A stretch of 61,155 nt of DNA from Bythopirellula sp. (lineage in GTDB: Bacteria; Planctomycetota; Planctomycetia; Pirellulales; Lacipirellulaceae): the NCBI GenBank assembly GCA_028285205.1, contig JANQQA010000131.1, forward strand, positions 1 through 61,155, given 5' to 3'. The first letter of the stretch is position 1; every line of letters begins with the position of its first letter. The notes under the pieces are model-generated. The model had not been told where the DNA came from. It did not search any database and saw only the letters and a list, made by a program, of their open reading frames with translations. A program made the translations under genes and the position numbers. This document shows positions 37,938-46,801 of the stretch, piece after piece.

Positions 37938-38252
37938 TGCTCACTCACCAGAATAGATGTTAGCCTCGACAAGAGAACCGCACTTGCCTGTACCGAGTTC
38001 ACCAAGAACTTCGGGCATGGCAGCACAGTAAGCAGGGATCATCGAGTGCTTTGGGACCGTGGGACCATTCGAATCCCATCACGTGCGGAGACGCGCGAGA
38101 TTTGCCGTTGGGATGGGCTTGTTTGAGTATTTAGACGGGCTGTGTGCTTCTCGTAGTATGATTTGGCGCAAATCCAGGCGAACGTGCGTTGAATCCCAAA
38201 TCCATCGGCATCGCTGCGTGGATGCTTCCGTGATTCTCACGGCACCGCGACT
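37938..38252. other. Junction region at the left end of the island
   Basis: No gene is seen. GC content falls across this stretch into the island. A T-arm-like imperfect hairpin (around 38064-38086) and a small hairpin CCGTG-ATTCT-CACGG at 38228-38242 are present. No direct copy of the tmRNA 3' end was found, so an attL site is not shown. Confidence 0.35.
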
Positions 38253-39974
38253 TTGACGCTGGTGGATTGTGAAAACGTATCGTCGAAGTACTGCGAGCAG
38301 GCAGTCCGCTACGCTTTTGCTGCTATTCTCATCATCGCAGGACCCATAAAGCTGATTTCTCTTATTTATGGGAACGACTCTCAACCGCAAACTACTTCAC
38401 ATCATAGAAGGGGAAGAGACGTACTCCAGTATTCGCAAGCGAAACGACTCGCGGACCGTCAACGACCTTATCATGACAGGGGGATTCTTTGGGGAGGAGT
38501 ACGAATTCCAACAAGTGAGGCAGCTACCCACTTTTGTATCGTAGGTGCTACCGGAAGCGGAAAGACTTTGACACTTCGCCTTCTCATGCAGGATACGCTA
38601 CCACTACTAGGTCCAGAGACAAATCAAAGGGCACTAATTTATGACTCCAAACAAGACATGGTGCCAATTCTAGATTCGATGGCACTTGATTGTCCTTATC
38701 TGATTCTCAATCCCTTAGACAAAAGGTCGCATGCCTGGGATATCGCTGCCGATATTCAAACCCCAACAGAAGCAGCCCAACTTGCAAATGTCCTCATTCC
38801 AGAGCAAGGAAATCTGTCTCAGCCTTTCTTTCAGAATGCTTCTCGTGACATATTAAGAGCCGTCGTGGTCGCTTTTCAATACCTCGCACCGGGAAAGTGG
38901 ACGTTTCGACAAGTCCTTTTGACTTTAAAGAATCACGACCGACTCACGAAAGTGCTCTCGAGTTGTCCGCAAACGGTTGAAGTCGTTCAGCAATATCTCG
39001 AGACGGCAAATCAGACTCTAACGAGCCTTTATGCCACGATGGCGACCATGATGAACCCATTCGAGCCTGTTGCAGCAAATTGGGAACACGCACGCAAATC
39101 CAACAGAACATTTTCTATTCAACATTGGCTTCGTAGCAGTTCTATCCTGGTCGTTGGCAATGATGAGAAAAGCCGTTCGACGCTCGACCTCATCAATCAG
39201 CTCTTTTTGAAGGTTGCTAGCCAGGAATGTTTGGCCCAAGGAGAAGCAACTGGTGACCCCCTCGACCCATCGACAAGACGCACTTGGTTCTTCCTAGATG
39301 AATTTCGAGAGGCCGGAAACCTTCCGGGGTTAAAAGACCTCGTCCTTCGTGGCAGAAGTAAGGGGTGCTGCGTAGTCTTGGGTTTTCAAGACATTGAAGG
39401 GCTTCAAGATGTTTACGGCCAGGGAGTAGCTAATGAACTTGTAGGTCAGTGTGGCCAAAAGGCACTTCTTCGCATGGAAAGCCCCGCAACTGCTGAATGG
39501 AGCTCTTCGGTGGTAAGCAAAGCTGAGTTTCTTGAAACTTCCTATTCAGTGTCCTACAACAACCAAGGCGGTAGCCAGAGTTACTCTGAAAAAGTCGAGC
39601 TTCGTGACGTGGTATTGCCTGCCGAATTTCTCTCCCTTCCAACCCCAGATGCACTTAACGGCCTGCAAGGCATCTATTTATCACGGAGTATCGGAGCTTA
39701 TCGCAGCAACTACGACTTCAAGCGTCTATTGCATCAAATTAACGCCGAACAAAGTCATGACGGTCGGAAAGAGTTAGCTCCTCCCTACCTTCCACGCGAG
39801 ACAAATGAGCATTGCATGGAGCCTTGGAATGAAACCGATGAAGAGCTTGTCGTTCCGAGTGCCTCTCGTCCCCCAGACTCGAACAAACAACATCCTTCGA
39901 CCGACTCATCAGATTCTCAAACTCAAACATCACCAGAAAACTCACTTAGCGACATTGAGAGACTTACCAACTAA
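38253..39974 (+). CDS. TraD/VirD4-like DNA-binding ATPase
   Basis: A 573-residue ATPase with an N-terminal hydrophobic segment (AFAAILIIAGPIKLISLIYG), Walker A GATGSGKT at 98-105, Walker B TWFFLDEF near residue 350, and VVLGFQDIEGLQDVYG typical of type IV coupling proteins (TraM-recognition family). The C-terminal 70 residues are Ser/Thr-rich and probably disordered. The start codon is unclear: TTG 38253 is the furthest upstream and no ATG lies before the helix. No relaxase or other secretion gene is nearby, so it is an orphan remnant or works in another setting such as DNA pumping. It meets the next gene tail to tail with 1 bp between. Confidence 0.75.
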   Translation: MTLVDCENVSSKYCEQAVRYAFAAILIIAGPIKLISLIYGNDSQPQTTSHHRRGRDVLQYSQAKRLADRQRPYHDRGILWGGVRIPTSEAATHFCIVGATGSGKTLTLRLLMQDTLPLLGPETNQRALIYDSKQDMVPILDSMALDCPYLILNPLDKRSHAWDIAADIQTPTEAAQLANVLIPEQGNLSQPFFQNASRDILRAVVVAFQYLAPGKWTFRQVLLTLKNHDRLTKVLSSCPQTVEVVQQYLETANQTLTSLYATMATMMNPFEPVAANWEHARKSNRTFSIQHWLRSSSILVVGNDEKSRSTLDLINQLFLKVASQECLAQGEATGDPLDPSTRRTWFFLDEFREAGNLPGLKDLVLRGRSKGCCVVLGFQDIEGLQDVYGQGVANELVGQCGQKALLRMESPATAEWSSSVVSKAEFLETSYSVSYNNQGGSQSYSEKVELRDVVLPAEFLSLPTPDALNGLQGIYLSRSIGAYRSNYDFKRLLHQINAEQSHDGRKELAPPYLPRETNEHCMEPWNETDEELVVPSASRPPDSNKQHPSTDSSDSQTQTSPENSLSDIERLTN

Positions 39975-39975
39975 T

Positions 39976-40977
39976 TCAGAATTCATCATGGAGTCTGAGT
40001 TTGCCAAAGATAATTGAATTTATTTCTTCTGCTGGCGTTACCTCAGGCAACATATGGCCCACGTTTTTCTCTAAGAATTTCAAATCCTGCAAAGCAACAT
40101 CGACAAGCCCTGCAATAATTTCAGATGGCTTCGAACTTCTTTTTCGATGTGCCGCTATCAGTAGTTTCTGATGCAATGCGACGTAAGTACTTTGGGGATT
40201 GCCAGAATTCATTGGCGAGAGCAGCTGAATCAGGTTGTCAACAGCATGGGTGCCGTTATGTGACAGCAAATCCAATCGAATATCTTTCATTGCTAACGTC
40301 GACTCACAACCACTCGTTCCAAGGTCTAAAAGATTCAACATGGAAAAAGCTTCCTGTTCGCTCAATCGTCCAAGTAATCGTGGTACGCTATCTTCTTGCA
40401 ACGCCAATAAATAGTTTGGCTTGCAAATCCAATCAAGCACAAATTCTGAGGGTCTACTTGCTCCATGCCCATGTATCGTGACGAAATCAGATGGCGTTGG
40501 CTCCATTGTCGCCACTGACCTTCTTTGACTTCGGCGATAAGCTTCTAGTTCTGCTCGCAAATTCTCTGGCAACAAATCTTGTCGCACCGGTGCAAAACCG
40601 TATTTACTACGTTGCTCTTCTGACACTACAGCCTTTAAATGAACTTGAAGGCCAGTCAGGAAAAGCTTCTCATGCTCTTCTGGATAAATGATTGCCAACA
40701 GTTCAACCAAGCGACCAAGGGGCTCTAGGGGTGCAAGACCTTGCGGTGGCATGTAATTGTAATTTACCAACAGAAGGGCTTCTTTGAGGTCCGCAAGATA
40801 ATTGTTGCTCGCAAAACTCTCCTTTGAATCAATAGCCCACAAGTAATCACTCATGAATGGGAAATCACTTTGACGTTTTTCGGGTTCCCTGAATTCCTGC
40901 CGACCGTCTGACGCTGCACCACTCTTCTCAAACGACTCTATTGCCATTCTCATGTTTTCGTGATGTTGAAGCAGCAC
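39976..40977 (-). CDS. Hypothetical island protein, 333 residues
   Basis: Not recognised. It is soluble and mostly helical, with HHENMRMAIESFEKSG at the start and LLVNYNYMPPQGLAPLEPLG in the first third; the C-terminal part has LHQKLLIAAHRKRSSKPSEI. No nuclease, ATPase or HTH motif is seen. It lies 224 bp downstream of res on the same strand, with an integrase remnant on the opposite strand between them, so its link to the defence operon is uncertain. The start lies within a few bases of the integrase-like stretch. Confidence 0.6.
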   Translation of the reverse strand: MLLQHHENMRMAIESFEKSGAASDGRQEFREPEKRQSDFPFMSDYLWAIDSKESFASNNYLADLKEALLLVNYNYMPPQGLAPLEPLGRLVELLAIIYPEEHEKLFLTGLQVHLKAVVSEEQRSKYGFAPVRQDLLPENLRAELEAYRRSQRRSVATMEPTPSDFVTIHGHGASRPSEFVLDWICKPNYLLALQEDSVPRLLGRLSEQEAFSMLNLLDLGTSGCESTLAMKDIRLDLLSHNGTHAVDNLIQLLSPMNSGNPQSTYVALHQKLLIAAHRKRSSKPSEIIAGLVDVALQDLKFLEKNVGHMLPEVTPAEEINSIIFGKLRLHDEF

Positions 40978-40989
40978 TTGAGCAGCACG

Positions 40990-41166
40990 CTCAAGCTGCC
41001 TGTAGTTGCAATGATGACTGCAACGTTTGGCCGCATTGAAGCTGCCCTTGCAATGAACGTGACGGACTACTTTGATGATGGCAAGAACTGGAGCATTAAG
41101 CTAGCGACCCAAGGAGCACGCGACTCTACGATAGACGTGACCAGAAGATTACTCGCGGAGAAGTAG
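40990..41166 (+). pseudogene. Remnant of a tyrosine-recombinase integrase
   Basis: The reading frame gives VVAMMTATFGRIEAALAMN, then VTDYFDDGKNWSIKLATQG, then RDSTIDVTRRLL before a stop at 41166. This aligns by eye with the first Arg box of XerC/phage-type integrases, of the form TFARVGAALAMRVEDYY..GKRWWLRLHEKGGK. The N-terminal domain and the HxxR and Tyr boxes are absent, so it is a fragment of about 60 residues. It lies between the unknown gene and res and supports a mobile origin of the island. Confidence 0.5.
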
Positions 41167-41201
41167 AGCGAATTACTATTCTCGGTACTTGAATGACCGC
41201 T

Positions 41202-43826
41202 CTAGACTTCATCTGCACTGGTCACATGAGCGAAGTCCACATCGAGCGAATTAAAGTGAGCCCTGCCGCACTGAATCTTGTCCCATTCGCTTTGCCGCAT
41301 TTTCTCCTGCTCTTTAGTGCTCTTCGTTTCACGCACGAGGTAAACTCTATCGTCCTCTTGCTTGACGACTGCCCAGTCAGGGTTGTAGGTGCCAATAGGT
41401 GTCTCAACCTTGAACCATCCCGGCAGTTTGATGACTAGTTTTATGTCGTCACGACTAGACATGGCTTCTGCAAACTGACGCTCAACTTCAGATTCCCATT
41501 CAACGCAGTCGTAGATTCCGTTCTCAATGTCAATCATGCGACTTGTGTAACTTTCTATTTCCTTCTCTTCGAATAAAAGCATTTCGTAGACTTGACCGTT
41601 TACCTTCTCATACTTGATGCCGTCAACAATCATCTGGTTGAGTACTCTGCGAATTCCAGACACCGTATAATCGAGAAACTGCTGCGGATTAGTAGCAACC
41701 TCGCCGAGACGTCCCGAATTAATGAGTACCTGAGCGAGCGTACTGCGAGTTAATTCTGTTTCACGTTGCAGATAGCTCAGCATATCCGGAATAGTTCGAT
41801 GTTCAGCTTGCTCAAGTGCGATTTGCTTCGCAGCCAACAATTCACCAGTTACGCCTTGGTCAGAAATGTCCAGGCCGGACTTCAGGGCGACGAGCTTCGG
41901 AGCCTTTACTTCAGGCATTCTACTTAGCTCTCCCGACGCTTTCGTTACTAAGTCGCTGGTTTGATAGTCCACGGAGTATCGTGTCTTGTGCTGAATGCGA
42001 CCCCAAAGTTCTTGGAACTCCTCATTCAGTTGCCAATTCGGGACAAGCACAGCTTTGCGTCGCTCTCGCTTGTTGGCTACTCGTCCTTCAAACGCGACGC
42101 CACACTCTTCTTCAATTTCAGTTTGTAGCTTACGAACAAAATCTTCATAGTTCTCGTTAGCAATCACTGTAAGGCGATTGACACTGTGGTCGAAGCATCG
42201 CGTGCCGTCTTCTCGCACTGGGAGACGTAGCCCCCTTCCAATCTCCTGACGCTTCTTTAGTTCTGATTTTGATTCATTTAACGTGCAAATCTGAAACACG
42301 TTCGGATTGTCCCAACCCTCGCGGAGAGCAGAGTGACTAAAGATAAAGCGTAGGGGTTCATCGAGGTCAAGTAGCCGCTCCTTTTCCTGCATTATCAGCT
42401 TGTAGGCATCATCGTCTGCCTTGGTATTGCCTTTGGTATCTTTCGCCTCGCCCTTACTCGTCTTAGCGAAATATCCGTTGTGAACTTCCTCGACAGCGTG
42501 CAGTTTTAGCTCAGTGTATTGCTTTTTGCTCGATAGTTCGTTGTAGCTCTCTTCGAACCATTTCCTAATCTTTCCATCCTCGGGGAAGTAGTTCGCTACC
42601 TTGTCGATAAAGAACAATGAAAGGACCTTCATCCTCTGCCCGCTAGCTTGGGTCCGGAGTATTCTGAGCTCCTTCTCTAAGTGCTCCTTCACTGTTTCGC
42701 GTATTTGGGCCTTCATCACATCATCCGTATGACCACCTACAGATTGCCCAGAGTAGATTGTCACCCCATTGCTAAAGGCTACAAACTCGTTCGCTGCATC
42801 TATTTCGTTGACTACGTAACCCTGATACGCTGACCTCTCGCCAGACTTGTCGAATAAGTCAGTGCCGTTTTTGCTGATGGATAGAGCCTTTCGTTTGACT
42901 CCATTAGGCGTATCAACATCAATCGATAGCTTCGCAGTGATTTTAGTCTTCGTTGCCTTTACAGATTTCAGTTCGATATAGGGTTTATTGAAGTCCGGCT
43001 CATCGAGAATTGCATCGACTTCAATGCGTTTCACTAGCTTCAAGTCATACGCTCTGACTGGGTCCAGCCTATACAGCAGGTTATAGACATTGCGGTGAGT
43101 CGCGGAATAACGGAACGTGCAAAGCGGATTGAGTCTCTCAATAGCTGTTCGAGCCTGCTCACTTTCCATGTTCTGCGGCTCATCGACGATGACAATCGGG
43201 TTCGTGGCCTGTAAGAATTCTACTGGTCTCCTACCAGAGAGTCTGTCGTTCTCCTGATGAATCACATTCAGGTCTTTGTTGAAAGCATCAATGTTCATGA
43301 TGAGAATCTGAAGCTGATTTGAGTTTGCGTATCCACGCAACCTTGAAACCTGCTTCGAATCGTAAACCCAGTAGTCAATGGGGATGTTTCCATAGATAGA
43401 ACGGAAATGTTCTTCAGTAAGCTCGATGTTCTTCAGTACGCCCTCGCGAATCGCTACACTTGGCACTACAACAACAAACTTTTTAAGACCGTACGTCCTA
43501 TTCAACTCAAAAATGCTGCGAAGATAGACATAGGTCTTGCCTGTACCAGTTTCCATTTCGACAGAGAAGTTCATACCTTCACTGAGGTCTCGGGTAACCG
43601 GTTCGATTCCATTCTGTTCTTGAATATCATGGACATTTTGAATAATGCGAGTGTCGTCAAGTACTACGTTGTTCCCTACCCCCAAGTCGCTTAGCCGGTC
43701 GCCACCTACGGCGTCCATTCTGATTTCATACTCTCCTTGGGCCAATGGCTGCCCGTCAAACACGTCAACGGCCGCCTGAATGGCCTCTAGCTGGTATTTC
43801 TGATTGCTATCGAACTGAATCTTCAT
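41202..43826 (-). CDS. res: Type III restriction endonuclease Res subunit
   Basis: The 874-residue helicase-nuclease is full length. The SF2 helicase has Walker A GTGKT at 94-98, box II DEPQ at 215-218, SATHR, and HSALREGWDNPNVFQICTL and RQEIGRGLRLPV as motifs V/VI. The C-terminal PD-(D/E)xK nuclease is TYNPDWAVVK followed by YLVRETKS. With Mod it cleaves DNA between inversely oriented unmethylated sites. It is the last gene of the operon, 31 bp after the DUF262 gene, and not directly next to mod as is usual. Confidence 0.93.
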   Translation of the reverse strand: MKIQFDSNQKYQLEAIQAAVDVFDGQPLAQGEYEIRMDAVGGDRLSDLGVGNNVVLDDTRIIQNVHDIQEQNGIEPVTRDLSEGMNFSVEMETGTGKTYVYLRSIFELNRTYGLKKFVVVVPSVAIREGVLKNIELTEEHFRSIYGNIPIDYWVYDSKQVSRLRGYANSNQLQILIMNIDAFNKDLNVIHQENDRLSGRRPVEFLQATNPIVIVDEPQNMESEQARTAIERLNPLCTFRYSATHRNVYNLLYRLDPVRAYDLKLVKRIEVDAILDEPDFNKPYIELKSVKATKTKITAKLSIDVDTPNGVKRKALSISKNGTDLFDKSGERSAYQGYVVNEIDAANEFVAFSNGVTIYSGQSVGGHTDDVMKAQIRETVKEHLEKELRILRTQASGQRMKVLSLFFIDKVANYFPEDGKIRKWFEESYNELSSKKQYTELKLHAVEEVHNGYFAKTSKGEAKDTKGNTKADDDAYKLIMQEKERLLDLDEPLRFIFSHSALREGWDNPNVFQICTLNESKSELKKRQEIGRGLRLPVREDGTRCFDHSVNRLTVIANENYEDFVRKLQTEIEEECGVAFEGRVANKRERRKAVLVPNWQLNEEFQELWGRIQHKTRYSVDYQTSDLVTKASGELSRMPEVKAPKLVALKSGLDISDQGVTGELLAAKQIALEQAEHRTIPDMLSYLQRETELTRSTLAQVLINSGRLGEVATNPQQFLDYTVSGIRRVLNQMIVDGIKYEKVNGQVYEMLLFEEKEIESYTSRMIDIENGIYDCVEWESEVERQFAEAMSSRDDIKLVIKLPGWFKVETPIGTYNPDWAVVKQEDDRVYLVRETKSTKEQEKMRQSEWDKIQCGRAHFNSLDVDFAHVTSADEV

Positions 43827-43857
43827 GTTGTCGTGGCGTGTTTATCCAATTATTCGA

Positions 43858-45555
43858 TTATGTGTTCGAACGGGCGTCCTCGAGAAAACGGTTAAGCCTG
43901 TCGGCTAAGAGTGTTCTTCGTGCAGAGATAAACTCCAGGTAACGGTCAGTAGTCAGCAAGCCATTGTCTGAAGGAATGCATTGTGCGATGAGTACTCCGT
44001 TCCCCTGCTTCTCAATTATCTCTGGGAAGTACTTCTCGGGAGCTTTGTTGCTGATTCGTCGATTTGTCTTACCGCCTATGAATGCCAAATTGGCAATATC
44101 GTTCACCACGACAGTCCGGTACTGACCCTTCAGGATTGCCTTAGGGAAGATATGGTGGAATTGCAGAGCGTGCTGCTTGCCACTATGCGAAAGCGAAATT
44201 GCCAGATTCGAAGTCCAATCCTTAGCTCCGTCTTCTCGAAATGCCAGAAATAGCGTTTTGAAGTAGGCACTACGGGCATTGCGACCCTCAAGCTCTCCCA
44301 CCGTGATATCCAATCGACCAAACTGAGAATTGAGGCTTTCAATCATCCCCTCTACCCCGCGACCATCGCGAATTCGAGCCAAGTCTTGGTCCAGCAAGGT
44401 TTCTGAGGAACCCCTCGAGTAGCGCCCTTTGGTGTTTGCCACATACAGCCAATACCGCAAATCAGCTTCCTGTTGAGGTGAAAGTGAATACTCATTGTGA
44501 TGGCCAAAGTACGCCAACGCATTCATCAAGAATGGTGACGAAAGAAGAGCAGGGCTTTCGATGCCTGAATTGCTCTTCAGGAAATTGATGGCAAAGTGAA
44601 AGCCTTCTTTGCAGATTTCCCAAGATTCTTGAAGTTTCTCGACCGAAAGACTTCCCACTGTCTTGAAGCGTGATTGCCCCGTAGCAAAGACGATGAGATT
44701 CTTGAGATGAATGCCCAAATCTACGTCGAAGCCTTGGTCGCAACATTCCTCCTGGAACGATTCGAAGGTTTTGAGAGATTCATGCCACTTCGCTGTTATT
44801 TGGGCCATCGCTAGGTCAGAGCTTCGTAGCTTTGTGCCAAGCGAGTTAACGCGTACAAATATCTCGGTGACTTCCTCATACGAGAGATTACGTTCCAAGA
44901 TGTCCATTCGATACACATATTTCTTGATATTGCGAAGTCTCTTTAATCGATTCGTATATTTCTCGTAACGAGGGTCATCAAAGTCAGTCACGCCTGCCTC
45001 TTTGAGGAACGCTGCGTCAGAATCCGACTTGAACACTTCAGTGACTTTAATCCAATGAGGAAGACTAGCGAGCTTCTTTGTGGCGACGACAAAGGTCAGT
45101 TGGTCAAAACGCTTTTGGAGTTCGTCTTCAGTCGCGTCTTCAGCTTCCTCTTCGCCATTTTCCGATTCCTCGTCGACTTCATTAACGTAGGTGAGCAAAT
45201 CTGGGTGTTCCAAATTGAATAGCAGTTCTAGTGGTCGCTTGCGACCACGTACCGTAATTGGTTCCCCTCTTACAACCGCCGAGAGAGAAGTCAGTCTTTG
45301 CTGCCCATCGAGCAAGAGTTTCGTTGTTTGATATGGATTTCCTGACTGTCCGACTGCGAACTCACGCGTTGGCACCACTTCATCGGTTTCCCATATCAGG
45401 ATGGCTCCTGAAGGATAGCCACGATACAGCGAATCAAGCAGGTCTCGCACACGTGGAGCCTTCCAAACGTATCTTCTCTGCATCTCAGGAAGGCGTAATT
45501 CTCCCCGCTCGATGGTTTGGACGAGCTCTTCGACGCTTGCTTCTGCTTTCGCCAT
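43858..45555 (-). CDS. DUF262/HNH protein (GmrSD-like type IV restriction nuclease)
   Basis: A 565-residue protein. The N-terminal ParB/Srx-like DUF262 domain has LRLPEMQRRYVW and the NTP-site motif LLDGQQRLTSL (DGQQR at 83-87). A helical middle with DLAMAQI and LIVFATGQSRF follows, then a C-terminal HNH-type domain with FHHIFPKAIL (His467-His468), VNDIANLAFI and NRRISNKAPEKYF. GmrSD proteins cleave glucosylated or otherwise modified phage DNA in an NTP-dependent way. It lies 55 bp after the Shedu gene and 31 bp before res. Confidence 0.88.
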   Translation of the reverse strand: MAKAEASVEELVQTIERGELRLPEMQRRYVWKAPRVRDLLDSLYRGYPSGAILIWETDEVVPTREFAVGQSGNPYQTTKLLLDGQQRLTSLSAVVRGEPITVRGRKRPLELLFNLEHPDLLTYVNEVDEESENGEEEAEDATEDELQKRFDQLTFVVATKKLASLPHWIKVTEVFKSDSDAAFLKEAGVTDFDDPRYEKYTNRLKRLRNIKKYVYRMDILERNLSYEEVTEIFVRVNSLGTKLRSSDLAMAQITAKWHESLKTFESFQEECCDQGFDVDLGIHLKNLIVFATGQSRFKTVGSLSVEKLQESWEICKEGFHFAINFLKSNSGIESPALLSSPFLMNALAYFGHHNEYSLSPQQEADLRYWLYVANTKGRYSRGSSETLLDQDLARIRDGRGVEGMIESLNSQFGRLDITVGELEGRNARSAYFKTLFLAFREDGAKDWTSNLAISLSHSGKQHALQFHHIFPKAILKGQYRTVVVNDIANLAFIGGKTNRRISNKAPEKYFPEIIEKQGNGVLIAQCIPSDNGLLTTDRYLEFISARRTLLADRLNRFLEDARSNT

Positions 45556-45610
45556 TTAGGTTTTCCAGTCTTAGTCGCCCCTAGTGGCGACTATTTGTCA
45601 TTCTCTGGCT

Positions 45611-46801
45611 TCAAAAAGGGATGTCATCGTTATCAAATACAGGAGTGGGCTGAGGCTCGGAACGATTCGACGGGCTCTGCGAAACTGTCTCAGAGCTTGC
45701 ATGCTCTACAATGTATCGAGCTCTTTGGTATAACTCGTCAAAGGTTAAGATTTCGGGATTCATGGTGTTTCTACGTAGCAACTCGAAAGAGTTCCGGCGG
45801 TCGAGCTCCTGCACTTGGTCGGTAGTTCCGACTACCAAGATTCCTTTTGGCCTAACTGTGAATACATTCTCGCCCTTAAGCATCTCAGCGTTCTGCTCAA
45901 GAGACGCTCCTTCTACTTCCCACTTACGACAATTGATTTGCACTTGTGAAATGGCACCAGCTAATTCGCTTGATGCAGCAAAGACACCATTGCGATAGGG
46001 GTCGTTGCGAAGGAGCTCTGTTCCAGGTTTCTTAATCTCAACTAGAACTGTAAAACGCACGTCGCCACTGCTCGCGGCCAAATAATCTCCCCGCTCATCC
46101 CCTCTTCCTGATACCGACATCCCACCGTAATGTGGCTGGGCTTGAATAGTATGTAGAAACTGATATTTCAGACCGTAGCCGAATATCCAAGTATTTCGTT
46201 GGAAAAAGTCCTGCCAGTACGGTTCGCCACGACGATCAACAAGCGATTGCTGAAACTCCTCAAGAGCTTCCGCACGCTTACTCTGCAGACGTGCCAAGCT
46301 AAGCTTGGTCGCCAAGTCAGGTTGCTTTTCGACTAGCTCACGCCAGATTTCCTCAGAATGATTTTCGTTCAGTAACGTCTGAATAATGCTCTTTCGCTGC
46401 GGCGGAACTTTCAACACTTCGGCGTCAAAGCCAACCACAAGTTGCTTCTTGCCCCAGAGAATTCCTTTCTCCTTGAATATGGCAGATAGAGCTTGCAATT
46501 CTTCGAAGAGACATAAAGTCTCATCGGTACTCAATGACATCTTGGCATTCTCTCCAGCCTTCAGCTTGGCGAGCGATTCGGCTGGCAAGTCTTCCCAGTC
46601 ATCATCCTTTTTCTTCCGCTGATGAACGATAGTAACCTTAACGGCGGCGTCAGGATTCTTCGCATTATCGATAAGTTCAGAACGCAGTACTTTCCGAGTT
46701 ATCGTCGATTCAGACAAAACACGGTCCGCAACCGTTGCTGTATGTTTCGACGTACTCTTGGTAGTGTATTGGTCACCCATGGAATTTGTTCTCTTGGTCA
46801 T
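45611..46801 (-). CDS. sduA: Shedu defence nuclease SduA (DUF4263)
   Basis: A 396-residue protein with the DUF4263 nuclease in its C-terminal half: FFQRNTWIFGYGLKYQFL, GGMSVSGRGDERGDYL (Asp239) and FTVLVEIKKPGTELL (Glu255, Lys257), a PD-(D/E)xK site, then YRNGVFAASSELAGAISQV. The N-terminal ~180 residues are helical and charged, as in the regulatory part of Shedu, which tetramerises. The C-terminal 30 residues are Ser/Pro-rich. Its ATG overlaps the mod stop as ATGA, so translation is coupled to the methyltransferase. Shedu is usually a stand-alone gene. Confidence 0.88.
   Translation of the reverse strand: MTKRTNSMGDQYTTKSTSKHTATVADRVLSESTITRKVLRSELIDNAKNPDAAVKVTIVHQRKKKDDDWEDLPAESLAKLKAGENAKMSLSTDETLCLFEELQALSAIFKEKGILWGKKQLVVGFDAEVLKVPPQRKSIIQTLLNENHSEEIWRELVEKQPDLATKLSLARLQSKRAEALEEFQQSLVDRRGEPYWQDFFQRNTWIFGYGLKYQFLHTIQAQPHYGGMSVSGRGDERGDYLAASSGDVRFTVLVEIKKPGTELLRNDPYRNGVFAASSELAGAISQVQINCRKWEVEGASLEQNAEMLKGENVFTVRPKGILVVGTTDQVQELDRRNSFELLRRNTMNPEILTFDELYQRARYIVEHASSETVSQSPSNRSEPQPTPVFDNDDIPF

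Noticed and set aside
38058..38090. T-arm-like hairpin with TTCGAAT at the left island edge
   Set aside because: The stem is bulged, no acceptor or anticodon arms fit, and it does not repeat the ssrA 3' end, so neither a tRNA nor attL is supported.
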